From assembly GCF_007859275.1 (NCBI RefSeq), contig NZ_VOHC01000002.1, positions 57,065-121,064 of the forward strand: a stretch of DNA of 64,000 nucleotides, given 5' to 3'. Of the stretch, positions 24,693 through 32,451 are shown in pieces. Position 1 is the first letter of the stretch, and each line of letters opens with the position of its first letter. Source of the stretch: Planomicrobium sp. CPCC 101079. Lineage in GTDB: Bacteria > Bacillota > Bacilli > Bacillales_A > Planococcaceae. The notes beneath the pieces are model-generated. The model had not been told where the DNA came from and ran no database searches. It worked only from the letters and a program-made list of their open reading frames with translations. The position numbers and the translations under genes were made by a program.

Positions 24693-27320
24693 TTGAAAAA
24701 GTATGTATTAGACTTCCAAGAAATCGAAGCAGAGGATTTATCGCTCGTAGGCGGCAAAGGATTAAATCTTGGCGAAATGGCGAAGATTCCAAGAGTACGG
24801 GTGCCTATCGGTTTTTGTGTCACAACAGAAGCTTACAAAAAGATGATGGAACAATATCCTGAAATCAACGAATTGCTCGAACACCTTGCCCTTTTGAGTG
24901 TTGATGATATTGAGCAAATTCGTGAACTTTCACAAGTTATAAGAGATACCATTGAAAAAACAGTTATTCCTCCCGAGGTGCTGGAAGACATTCTCCGCCT
25001 CTTTCTAAACTTTGGAGAAAACTTCTTTTATGCAGTACGCTCCAGTGCGACGGCAGAAGATTTGCCTACCGCTTCGTTTGCCGGACAGCACGATACGTAC
25101 TTGAATGTCCAGGGCCAACGCGCCATCCTGCAGCATATCCGCAAGTGCTGGGCTTCGCTCTTTTCAGACCGGGCAATTGTCTACCGGATCCAGAACGGCT
25201 TCGATCATCGGAAAGTGTACTTGGCAGTCGTCATTCAGCAAATGGTCTATCCCGAAGCTTCAGGTATTCTTTTTACGGCAGACCCTGCTACTTCAAACCG
25301 AAATGTGCTATCCATCGATGCAAGCTTCGGTCTTGGTGAAGCTTTAGTGGCCGGAATCGTCAGCGCTGACAATTACAAAGTACGCGAAGGGAAAATACTA
25401 GAAAAAAAGATAGCCGAGAAAAAAGTGGCCATTGTTCCCTTGAATAATGGCGGAATCGACAAACGGGAAATTGCCACTTCCCAGCAAAAAGAACAAACCC
25501 TTACCGATGAACAAATTCTGCACTTGGAAAAGTTGGCAAGAAAGATTGAAGGGCATTTCCGTTCGCCGCAGGATATCGAGTGGTGCTTAGCGGATGGTGT
25601 GTTTTATTTTGTCCAAAGCCGTCCTATCACTACTTTATTCCCGCTGCCAAATAAAATGGATGGCAAACTTCGAATATATTTGTCAGTCGGCCATCAGCAA
25701 ATGATGACAGACCCCATTCGGCCGCTTGGCATGTCTTTTTTTGGGTTCTTAACGGAATATCAGGTGAGTGAAGCCGGAGGGCGATTGTTTGTGGATTTGA
25801 CGCACGATTTGGCTTCCCCTCTTTCCCGCCGCACTCTCTTGGGTACTATGAAAAAAAATGATCCTTTGGCGTATAACGCCATTCTCGCTTTTTTAGATCG
25901 AAAAAATCCGCTTCCTAAAGGAAAGCGAATGTTGAAGTTTGGCAAGGACCAGTTTTCATGGGCTCTCCCGGGTGAATTGCTTCGCTTGCAGCGCAATAAC
26001 GACAGCAGCCTTGTGCCGCAATTGATAGCTGAAAACGAAATTTCCGTAAAACGGTTAAAGCAGGAGATTCAATCGGTTTCAGGAGATGAAGTGTTTGCAT
26101 TCATTGAACAGGATTTAAAAAAGGAACTTCGAAGAATTTTATACAATTACAAAAACATGGCCGCCCTTTTGACAGGCATATATGCTTCTTACTGGTTGAA
26201 TGAAAAAATGGAAAAATGGTTAGGGGAAAAAAATGCAGCGGATGCCTTGACCCTATCGGTACCGAATAATATCACTTCCGAAATGGGGTTGGCGTTATTG
26301 GATGTAGCGGATGTTGTACGGCAATACCCAAAAGTGGCAACCTACTTGGAACAGGCCAAAGACGAGAGCTTTTTTGAAGAACTGGAAAATCATATTGGCG
26401 GAATACAAGTCAGCAAAGCCATACGGAACTATCTTGAGAAATACGGTGTACGCTGTACCGGTGAAATTGACGTTACCAATCCTCGGTGGATCGAACAGCC
26501 GACAGCAATCGTTCCGATGATTTTAAGCAATATCCAAAATTCCGAACCGAACGCCCGCCTTGCTAAAATCGAAAAAGGGCGAAAGGAAGCGAAAGAAAAA
26601 GAACAAAACTTATTGCAGCGCTTGGAAAAATTGCCTCAAGGCAAGACGAAAGTGAAAAAGACAAAGAGGCAAATCAGCCTTTTGCGAACCTTTATCGGCT
26701 ACCGGGAATACCCGAAGTTTTCTTTTATCCAGCGGTTTTATTTCTATAAGAAAGCATTGATGAAAGAAGCAGCCATCTTGGAGCAAAAAGGCGTTTTGCA
26801 AAACAAAGAAGATGTTTTCTATTTGAATTTCGATGAATTCCGAAAAGCGGTACGAACCGAAAGGGTGAATCTTCAAATCATCGAAAAACGAAAATCGGAC
26901 TATGCTTATTATGAGAAACTAACACCGCCCCGAGTGATGACGTCAGAAGGCGAGGTAATATCCGGCAAATATTCAGTTGAAAATTTGCCGATTGATGCGC
27001 TTGCTGGAGTGGCCGTGTCTTCAGGAATCGTGGAAGGCCGTGCCCGAATCGTTTTAAAAATGGAAGACGCAATTCTAGAAAAAGACGACATTCTCGTGAC
27101 CGTTTCTACCGATCCAAGCTGGACACCGCTTTTTGTATCCATTAGCGGGCTGGTCACTGAAGTTGGCGGCTTGATGACACACGGCGCTGTCATTGCCCGT
27201 GAATATGGGCTTCCAGCCGTTGTCAGCGTCGAAACCGCTACCACACGCATTAAGGATGGGCAGCGCATCCGGATCAATGGCACAGATGGCTATGTGGAAA
27301 TATTAGAGGAAGATACATGA
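24693..27320 (+). CDS. rph: Rifampin phosphotransferase-type enzyme (RPH; PEP synthase-like)
   Basis: The 875-residue protein has the three-domain layout of rifampin phosphotransferase: an ATP-grasp domain (about 1-320, with VGGKGLNLGEM and RSSATAEDLPTASFAGQ), a central rifampin-binding region (about 325-750), and a C-terminal swivelling His domain with GGLMTHGAVIAREYG. The His falls at residue 825, the number of the phosphate-carrying His in Listeria RPH as I recall it. The enzyme uses ATP to phosphorylate and inactivate rifamycins. It lacks the PEP/pyruvate-binding TIM barrel expected at the C-terminus of true PEP synthases. GAGGAGGG is spaced best for TTG 24693; an in-frame GTG lies one codon earlier. 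Confidence 0.85.
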   Translation: MKKYVLDFQEIEAEDLSLVGGKGLNLGEMAKIPRVRVPIGFCVTTEAYKKMMEQYPEINELLEHLALLSVDDIEQIRELSQVIRDTIEKTVIPPEVLEDILRLFLNFGENFFYAVRSSATAEDLPTASFAGQHDTYLNVQGQRAILQHIRKCWASLFSDRAIVYRIQNGFDHRKVYLAVVIQQMVYPEASGILFTADPATSNRNVLSIDASFGLGEALVAGIVSADNYKVREGKILEKKIAEKKVAIVPLNNGGIDKREIATSQQKEQTLTDEQILHLEKLARKIEGHFRSPQDIEWCLADGVFYFVQSRPITTLFPLPNKMDGKLRIYLSVGHQQMMTDPIRPLGMSFFGFLTEYQVSEAGGRLFVDLTHDLASPLSRRTLLGTMKKNDPLAYNAILAFLDRKNPLPKGKRMLKFGKDQFSWALPGELLRLQRNNDSSLVPQLIAENEISVKRLKQEIQSVSGDEVFAFIEQDLKKELRRILYNYKNMAALLTGIYASYWLNEKMEKWLGEKNAADALTLSVPNNITSEMGLALLDVADVVRQYPKVATYLEQAKDESFFEELENHIGGIQVSKAIRNYLEKYGVRCTGEIDVTNPRWIEQPTAIVPMILSNIQNSEPNARLAKIEKGRKEAKEKEQNLLQRLEKLPQGKTKVKKTKRQISLLRTFIGYREYPKFSFIQRFYFYKKALMKEAAILEQKGVLQNKEDVFYLNFDEFRKAVRTERVNLQIIEKRKSDYAYYEKLTPPRVMTSEGEVISGKYSVENLPIDALAGVAVSSGIVEGRARIVLKMEDAILEKDDILVTVSTDPSWTPLFVSISGLVTEVGGLMTHGAVIAREYGLPAVVSVETATTRIKDGQRIRINGTDGYVEILEEDT

Positions 27321-27346
27321 AAAGGGCCTTTTCCAGGCCCTTTTTA
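27321..27346. terminator. Intrinsic terminator
   Basis: AAAGGGCC and GGCCCTTT form the stem, followed by TTTTAT, immediately after the rph stop codon. It can also end transcripts of the small ORF at 27402-27527. Confidence 0.85.
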
Positions 27347-27401
27347 TATGCCGTATTGTGCCGCTTCCAGATACCATCCAGGGCTAGTCGACAAAACTCA
27401 T

Positions 27402-27527
27402 TTAAACGCGAGTAAACAAACCGGCTGTTTCGGCAAGGCGGTGTTTCGTGCCGCGGTCATTAGCTTTAAATTCATGTACTTTAAATACTTTTGGGTTCCT
27501 GAAATCGACGGCTGCGTTTTCACTCAT
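27402..27527 (-). CDS. Small unrecognised protein (41 residues)
   Basis: Between the rph and SDR genes the minus strand holds a short frame of 41 residues starting MSENAAVDFRNPK and ending AGLFTRV. ATG 27525-27527 is preceded by AAAGGGG at a normal distance. The product is hydrophilic and slightly basic, without Cys or a membrane segment; I do not recognise it. Its upstream side is occupied by the SDR terminator (27552-27600), leaving no room for an obvious promoter, so expression may depend on readthrough of that hairpin. Confidence 0.55.
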   Translation of the reverse strand: MSENAAVDFRNPKVFKVHEFKANDRGTKHRLAETAGLFTRV

Positions 27528-27551
27528 CGGGCTTCCCCTTTCATCCAGCAT

Positions 27552-27600
27552 AAAAAAGTTGCAGAAAACGCGCATGTCGCGCTTTTCTGCAACTTATTTT
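27552..27600 (-). terminator. Terminator between SDR and the small ORF
   Basis: AAGTTGCAGAAAA and its complement form a stem of about 16 bp with one bulge (27556-27596); on the minus strand it ends in TTTTTT. It directly follows the SDR stop codon. Confidence 0.8.
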
Positions 27601-28466
27601 TAAGAAGACATTAGCATGCCGCCGTTGACATGGATGCATTGCCCTGTAATATACGCGCCTTCATCTGAAGCCAGTAACACATAAGCTCCAGCATGGTCTG
27701 CCGGCTGTCCTGGGCGTCCAAGCGGCGTGGATGTTCCAAATTCCTCTACCGTTTCTTCATCCATAGTGGCCGGAATAAGCGGTGTCCAGATAGGCCCTGG
27801 TGCAACCATATTCACACGAATCCCTTTTTTCGCCAAGCTTTGCGCCAAACTGCGGACGAATCCGACAATGGCGCCTTTTGTTGCCGTATAGTCCATCAGT
27901 TGCGGATTCCCTTTATACGGGTTGATGGAAGTGGTGCTGATGATTGCGTCGCCTTGTTTCAAATGCGGGACCGCATGCTTGCTCATGAAAAAGTGGGAGT
28001 AAATATTGGTCCGGAATGTTTTGTCCCACTGTTGTTCTGTTATATCTTGAATGTCTTCTGTCGGGAATTGAATGGCAGCGTTATTGACCAGTATATTCAA
28101 CTGCCCCAATTCCGATACAGTTTTTTCGATTAATTCCCGGCATGTCTCTTCCTTGGATACATCTCCAGGAAGCAGCAAGCAACGGACGCCTTCCGCTTCG
28201 ATTAATCGTTTTGTTTCTTCCGCATCATTATGTTCTTCTAAGTAGTTGACAGCTACGTGTGCGCCTTCCTTCGCGTAAGCGATGGCGACAGCGCGGCCGA
28301 TTCCGCTATCTCCACCGGTAATTAAAGCCACACGGTCTTTTAATTTTCCGCTTCCCTTGTATTCATAAGGCTGAACCGGTTTGGGATCCATTTCTGATTC
28401 GAGTCCCGGCTGATTTTCTTGGGTTTGGGCAGGCTGCCCCTCTTTTTGCCGATCATAAATATTCAT
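27600..28466 (-). CDS. SDR-family oxidoreductase (general stress protein 39 / YdaD type)
   Basis: The 288-residue enzyme has a hydrophilic extension of about 40 residues (rich in Gln, Glu and Pro), then the short-chain dehydrogenase fold: cofactor motif TGGDSGIGRA, NNAA, and the catalytic Ser/Tyr/Lys set with YTATKGA. The C-terminal GQCIHVNGG is typical. The N-terminal extension is characteristic of the GSP39/YdaD/YhdF group of sigma-B-controlled dehydrogenases. GAGGAGGAG before ATG 28466 decides the start. A sigma-B promoter lies at 28508-28532. The physiological substrate is unknown. Confidence 0.92.
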   Translation of the reverse strand: MNIYDRQKEGQPAQTQENQPGLESEMDPKPVQPYEYKGSGKLKDRVALITGGDSGIGRAVAIAYAKEGAHVAVNYLEEHNDAEETKRLIEAEGVRCLLLPGDVSKEETCRELIEKTVSELGQLNILVNNAAIQFPTEDIQDITEQQWDKTFRTNIYSHFFMSKHAVPHLKQGDAIISTTSINPYKGNPQLMDYTATKGAIVGFVRSLAQSLAKKGIRVNMVAPGPIWTPLIPATMDEETVEEFGTSTPLGRPGQPADHAGAYVLLASDEGAYITGQCIHVNGGMLMSS

Positions 28467-28507
28467 CGCTCTTCTCCTCCTCATCCAAATTTTCTCACGC
28501 TACTCTT

Positions 28508-28532
28508 TAACCCTTCTATTTAGGGCTTAAAC
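28508..28532 (-). promoter_or_regulatory. Sigma-B promoter of the SDR gene
   Basis: On the minus strand GTTTAA (28532-28527, perfect -35), 13 bases and GGGTTA (28513-28508, 4/6 of the -10) lie 41 bases before the SDR start. Confidence 0.75.
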
Positions 28533-28673
28533 GTAAGAATTAAAATGACGTTTTTGTATTTTTTATTTACATAAAAATCATGAAATCTTTACATGAACCC
28601 TACAATGAATTAGTACTATAGCATTATCATCAAGGAATATTGTAAGTATTAAGCATTAAAAGGAGTTAAGTTC

Positions 28674-29522
28674 ATGCAGCTAGATTTATTGATGACTCGT
28701 ACAAATAATCCTTTGTGGTATATTTCCTTTTTACTCCGGAAAAGAAGGAAAACCTTGCTGGAATATAAACAGCTAAAAGAATTGCAATCTATTTTAAAGA
28801 CACAATCAGTAAAAACCTACTTTCAGCCATTAGTATCGTTGGAGAATGGAGAGACAATAGGTTATGAAGTTTTTAACCGCCCTGTCGCCTCCCCCTTATT
28901 TCCAACTACAGAAATGTTTTATGACTTTGTTGGACAGACTGACTTGATATTCTCACTTGAAAACACATTCCGGGAAATATCGTTAAACCGCTTTTCCCAA
29001 TGTGTCCAGCTTCAGCCCAGCGAGAAAGATTCGCTAATCTTTTTAAATGTTCATCCGCATATTTTGATGGACCCCCATTACCGTACGGGGGAAACATTAA
29101 AATTGCTGGCTAGCTATGGCTTTTCACCAGAACAAATCATCTTCGAAATATCGGAAAAAGCTGCCATAGAAAACTACTCCCACTTTGAAGAGATCTTGAC
29201 CAATTACCGTTCACAAGGATTCAGGATTGCCTTGGATGATGCAGGGTCTGGATACAATAGCTTAAAAACACTTGTTTATTTGAAACCTGAATTTTTAAAA
29301 CTGGATAAGACGGTCATCCAAAACATCGATCAAGACCAAACAAAGCAGCAATTGGTCAAATTGCTGCTTAACTTTTCAAACGAGTCAAATACTCACTTAA
29401 TAGCCGAAGGAATTGAAAGTGCTGAAGAACTTCTTTACTTGAAACAGAACGGCATACATATTGGACAAGGCTATGCCCTTGGCAAACCAAAGCAAGAATT
29501 AGTTAAAGGGACAATGCGTTAA
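28674..29522 (+). CDS. EAL-domain protein (probable c-di-GMP phosphodiesterase)
   Basis: A 282-residue protein made of a short basic N-terminus and one EAL domain (about 40-280). The EAL triplet itself reads EVF in GYEVFNRP, but the Glu is retained, and the other catalytic positions are present: Asn in FLNVHP, Glu in FEISEK, two Asp in ALDDAGSGYNSL, Lys in LKLDKTVI, Glu in AEGIES, and the final GQGYALGKP. It could therefore hydrolyse c-di-GMP to pGpG. AAAAGGAG precedes the ATG. The CBS-GGDEF gene follows after 39 bases in the same frame, separated by two in-frame stop codons. Confidence 0.88.
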   Translation: MQLDLLMTRTNNPLWYISFLLRKRRKTLLEYKQLKELQSILKTQSVKTYFQPLVSLENGETIGYEVFNRPVASPLFPTTEMFYDFVGQTDLIFSLENTFREISLNRFSQCVQLQPSEKDSLIFLNVHPHILMDPHYRTGETLKLLASYGFSPEQIIFEISEKAAIENYSHFEEILTNYRSQGFRIALDDAGSGYNSLKTLVYLKPEFLKLDKTVIQNIDQDQTKQQLVKLLLNFSNESNTHLIAEGIESAEELLYLKQNGIHIGQGYALGKPKQELVKGTMR

Positions 29523-29561
29523 ATCACCTACATGGTAATTTAAGTTTTGGGGGAAAATGAG

Positions 29562-30515
29562 ATGTTTACATCTATTGGAGAAATCTACGAGGAAGTGCCG
29601 TGTGTGGGGCCGGAAACAAAAAGCCGCGAAGTCGATAAAATTTTTAAAAGCTTGCCCAATATTCAAGGCATCATCGTTAAAACTGATGAGTCTTACTTTG
29701 CGCTCGTTATGAAAACATCGTTCTACCAAGTAATCGGCAATCAATATGGATATAATTTGTACATGGGCCGGCCAATTGACTTGATTATGAACAAATCTCC
29801 ATTGGTGCTGGACCATATGAGGCCGATTTTGGAAGTAAGCCAACTCGCTATGGAAAGGCCCATTGAGGAGCTTTACGACTATATAATTGTAACAAAAGAA
29901 GACCAATGTCTTGGCGCAGTGAGCATTCAAAGTTTGCTGCTGGCTTTTGCCAAAATCCAAAAAGAAACGGCACTCTTGATGAATCCACTTACTGGGCTTC
30001 CCGGGAATAATTCAATTGATCATGAGTTGGCGAAAATACTGGATGTGGAAAGATTCAGCGTATTGTACGTTGACTTGGATAATTTTAAAACTTATAACGA
30101 TACGTATGGTTTTAAAAAAGGGGACGATCTGCTTTTGGCGACTGCAGATGTTATAACCAGAAATGTTGCCAACAATTTCTTTGGACATATAGGAGGAGAC
30201 GATTTCGTAGCTATCCTCCATCATCACAACTATGAAGAAATTGCCGGAAATATCATCAATGATTTTAGCCGGACCATACAAGGTTTCTATTCCGATTTGG
30301 ATTGGGCACAGCAATACGTTATTGCTGAAAACAGAGCGGGGCATATAGAAAAAATCCCTCTCGTAAGCATTTCGATAGCCATCGTGACCAATAAGGAGCA
30401 GTCATTCGTCGGCATCCAACATATTGTGGACGAAGCCGCAACGATAAAAAAATTGTGCAAACAGCAACAATTCAGCTGTTTTATCACCAATTCTCCTAAG
30501 ACGTTGGCCAAGTGA
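29562..30515 (+). CDS. CBS-pair plus GGDEF domain protein (probable diguanylate cyclase)
   Basis: The 317-residue protein has a CBS pair (about 1-130; nucleotide-sensing type) and a GGDEF domain (about 140-310). The active-site loop reads GGDDF at residues 211-215, an accepted functional variant, and YVDLDNFKTYND holds the metal-binding Asp. The RxxD inhibitory site expected a few residues upstream is absent, so product feedback may be lost. ATG 29562 is chosen; an in-frame TTG at 29547 overlaps the G-rich ribosome site. Partner of the EAL gene just upstream. Confidence 0.87.
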   Translation: MFTSIGEIYEEVPCVGPETKSREVDKIFKSLPNIQGIIVKTDESYFALVMKTSFYQVIGNQYGYNLYMGRPIDLIMNKSPLVLDHMRPILEVSQLAMERPIEELYDYIIVTKEDQCLGAVSIQSLLLAFAKIQKETALLMNPLTGLPGNNSIDHELAKILDVERFSVLYVDLDNFKTYNDTYGFKKGDDLLLATADVITRNVANNFFGHIGGDDFVAILHHHNYEEIAGNIINDFSRTIQGFYSDLDWAQQYVIAENRAGHIEKIPLVSISIAIVTNKEQSFVGIQHIVDEAATIKKLCKQQQFSCFITNSPKTLAK

Positions 30516-30545
30516 TTCGTTTTATAATATTGAAACACAGCAAAC

Positions 30546-30575
30546 AAAAAAGGGTCCTTTAGGGACCCTTTTTTG
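30546..30575. terminator. Bidirectional terminator
   Basis: AAAAAAGGGTCC and GGGACCCTTTTTT form a symmetric stem between the convergent GGDEF and Hsp20 genes. Confidence 0.88.
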
Positions 30576-30586
30576 TGCATCATCCT

Positions 30587-31021
30587 TTATTCGATCATGA
30601 TGCGGTGAGATTTTTCTTGTTTTTCTTCTTCCTTAGGCCGTGGAACTTGGAGCATCAAGACCCCTTCTTTGAATGAGCCAGAGATGTTTTCTTGCTCGAT
30701 TTCACCGATATAGAAGCTGCGCCGGAACGAACCGTACGAACGCTCTTTGCGGATAAAGCGGCCGTCTTGCTCTTCCGCTTCTTTCATTTGTTCTTTTTTG
30801 CCCCGAATTTCCAAATAGCCATCTTTGTATTCAACGTCAATGTCTTCTTTCGTAAACCCTGGCAGATCCACCATAAATTCATAGTGATTTTCTTTTTCCT
30901 TAATGTCTACTTGCGGAAAATGAGTTTCCCCAAAAAACTTATTAAAAAAGTCAGTTTCCAATCCACTTCCTAAAAGGCTTGGGAATAACTCAGTCCGTCT
31001 TCTTGGAAATAATGTGCTCAT
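30587..31021 (-). CDS. Hsp20/alpha-crystallin small heat-shock protein
   Basis: A 144-residue ATP-independent chaperone. The alpha-crystallin domain (about 38-135) shows FMVDLPGFTKEDIDVEY, the GYLEIRG strand and the closing GSFKEGVLMLQVPR. The IxI-like C-terminal motif is weak (SHRIMIE). AAAGGAG at 31030-31036 precedes ATG 31019-31021. Unlike a simple gene it has a leader of roughly 240 bases from a strong sigma-A promoter (31266-31293), with a 26-codon ORF and alternative hairpins. Confidence 0.93.
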   Translation of the reverse strand: MSTLFPRRRTELFPSLLGSGLETDFFNKFFGETHFPQVDIKEKENHYEFMVDLPGFTKEDIDVEYKDGYLEIRGKKEQMKEAEEQDGRFIRKERSYGSFRRSFYIGEIEQENISGSFKEGVLMLQVPRPKEEEKQEKSHRIMIE

Positions 31022-31056
31022 GGTAACCGCTCCTTTGATTTTGATTTTTTGGTGTT

Positions 31057-31111
31057 TAGCAATCCCTAAAACCTGTTGCTACAGAGAATCAGGTGTACAC
31101 AAAAAAGCAAC
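31057..31111 (-). promoter_or_regulatory. Possible alternative-hairpin element in the hsp20 leader
   Basis: Going down the minus strand there are GTTGCT (31111-31106), then TAGCAAC (31081-31075), then TTGCTA (31062-31057). The middle segment can pair with the first or with the last, but not both. The stop codon of the leader ORF lies between the first two segments, so a translating ribosome could influence the choice. Confidence 0.35.
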
Positions 31112-31169
31112 TTGATGGCTGGCCCCTGCGGGTTCTGCCTTCCCACTCCATCACCTTCTTGGCCCACAT
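31089..31169 (-). CDS. Possible leader peptide upstream of hsp20 (26 residues)
   Basis: A 26-codon frame starts at ATG 31167-31169, ten bases after AAAGGAG, and reads MWAKKVMEWEG to CFFVYT. It lies inside the hsp20 5' leader, downstream of a near-consensus sigma-A promoter. The peptide is basic with two Trp and no recognised family. Its ribosome site is as good as that of hsp20 itself. Confidence 0.4.
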   Translation of the reverse strand: MWAKKVMEWEGRTRRGQPSSCFFVYT

Positions 31170-31265
31170 TGCCAAACTGCTCCTTTCTATCAATATTCAC
31201 AGTTAACTTAAGGAAACTAACCCGTAAAATTATTCAACTATTCCGTTTTTTCTTTCCCAATAAAA

Positions 31266-31293
31266 ATTATATTTATTTTTAAAAAGATGTCAA
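31266..31293 (-). promoter_or_regulatory. Near-consensus sigma-A promoter upstream of hsp20
   Basis: On the minus strand TTGACA (31293-31288) and TATAAT (31271-31266) are both perfect hexamers with a 16-base spacer. The predicted transcript starts near 31258, about 240 bases before the hsp20 start. No CIRCE element is visible in the leader. Confidence 0.75.
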
Positions 31294-31320
31294 TTGATTT
31301 ACTATCAAAAAAGATATTTA

Positions 31321-32061
31321 TTACAAGTTCGGTAGCGAAGCCAGCAAGCCAAGAGGCACCGAAAGCCTTTCGTTCTCGATGAACCATTCGATTGAACTTT
31401 CTTCTTCGTTAGCTGATGCTTTGAGTTTGTTCATCTCTTTATGGAGCCGTTCCATCTTCTGGTCCAATTGAGCTGCGGTAACAGCAGCATCTTTCAATTC
31501 CAAAAGCAGCTTCTCAGGAACTGCCCGGTTATATTTGTAGAAAATTTTATGCTCTAAGCTTGCCCAGAAATCCATGGCGATTGTTCGGATCTGCACTTCG
31601 ATGCACACGTGCTCTTCCCTGTCAGACATAAATACCGGAACTTGCAAGACCAAATGCAGGCTTTGGTAGCCGTTCGGTTTCGGGCTGTGAATATAATCTT
31701 TGACAGTCAAGGTTTGGATATCTTTCTGGTTTTGCAGCATTTCACTAATCTGATAAATATCTGAAATGAATGAGCATGTGATTCGTATTCCTGCAATATC
31801 GCGTATGTTTTCTTTGATTGAAGGCAATGAAAGTTCATAGTTTTTCCGGCTGATCTTCTCGAGGATACTTTCGAACGATTTTAACCGGGATTCCACGTGT
31901 TCGATTGGATTGTATTCATGTATGTATTGGAATTCTTGTTTTAAAATGTCGATTTTCGTATTCACTTCATCAAGCGCAAATTTATATGCCATCATAAAAC
32001 GCGTGACTTCCGTCTTCATGAGCTTGAGTTCCTGTGAATTCATTATCGTTTTCAGCGCCAT
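31321..32061 (-). CDS. sasA: Small alarmone synthetase (SasA/YwaC, RelP type)
   Basis: The 246-residue enzyme makes (p)ppGpp from ATP and GDP/GTP. The synthetase domain shows RDIAGIRITCSFISDIY, KPNGYQSLH (substrate-binding Tyr) and EVQIRT with FWASLEHK. There is no hydrolase domain. Length and the CSFISDIY stretch place it with YwaC/RelP rather than the YjbM/RelQ group. In Bacillus ywaC is induced by cell-wall stress. A 54-codon ORF lies 34 bases upstream in the same direction. GAAGGGGC precedes ATG 32059-32061. Confidence 0.92.
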   Translation of the reverse strand: MALKTIMNSQELKLMKTEVTRFMMAYKFALDEVNTKIDILKQEFQYIHEYNPIEHVESRLKSFESILEKISRKNYELSLPSIKENIRDIAGIRITCSFISDIYQISEMLQNQKDIQTLTVKDYIHSPKPNGYQSLHLVLQVPVFMSDREEHVCIEVQIRTIAMDFWASLEHKIFYKYNRAVPEKLLLELKDAAVTAAQLDQKMERLHKEMNKLKASANEEESSIEWFIENERLSVPLGLLASLPNL

Positions 32062-32095
32062 TTTATCTGCCCCTTCTCTTCACAACACCCGGCAA

Positions 32096-32260
32096 CTATC
32101 CTTTATGCCGTTTGCATACTTCAGCGTGTATGCCTTTGCTTCTCAATGCTTCTACAATTTGAATTGACGTTTTTCTGTTCATCATGTTCCCTTCCTCCTC
32201 CCCCGGCAATGAAATCAGCAAGGCTTTGCCTTCTTTTGTTTTGCAATTCGCCTTATTCAT
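32096..32260 (-). CDS. Small unrecognised ORF upstream of sasA (54 or 29 residues)
   Basis: A frame of 54 codons runs from ATG 32258-32260 to TAG 32096-32098. An internal double ATG at 32180-32185 is preceded by a much stronger ribosome site (GGGGGAGGAGGAAGG), giving a 29-residue basic product (MMNRKTSIQIVEALRSKG to CKRHKG). I do not recognise the product. It is 34 bases from sasA and in the same direction, so the two are probably co-transcribed. Confidence 0.45.
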   Translation of the reverse strand: MNKANCKTKEGKALLISLPGEEEGNMMNRKTSIQIVEALRSKGIHAEVCKRHKG

Positions 32261-32402
32261 ATTCCACCAGCCCCTTTGGACAAAATGTTTCGTACGCGGT
32301 TATACTTCCAGTGTAAAAGATGAGTATGAACAAACTATTAACGGGAAGTGACAATAAAGTGAAGTTGCATTTTAAGGGGAAATCTATTGAAGTATAAGAA
32401 AT

Positions 32403-32445
32403 AAAAAAACACGTCTTCCGCATGAAGCAGAAAACGTGTTTCTTC
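32403..32445 (-). terminator. Intrinsic terminator of the alpha/beta hydrolase gene
   Basis: AACACGTTTTCTGC and its imperfect complement form the stem on the minus strand, followed by TTTTTTA, directly after the hydrolase stop. Confidence 0.75.
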
Positions 32446-32451
32446 GGGAAG

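Noticed and set aside
24693..27320. Phosphoenolpyruvate synthase
   Set aside because: The PEP/pyruvate-binding barrel is missing and the sequence pattern and length fit rifampin phosphotransferase; a PEP synthase call is the usual mislabel.
31022..31260. CIRCE, T-box or a known riboswitch in the hsp20 leader
   Set aside because: No TTAGCACTC repeat, no T-box AGGGTGGNACCGCG and no riboswitch core could be found; only simple alternative hairpins remain.
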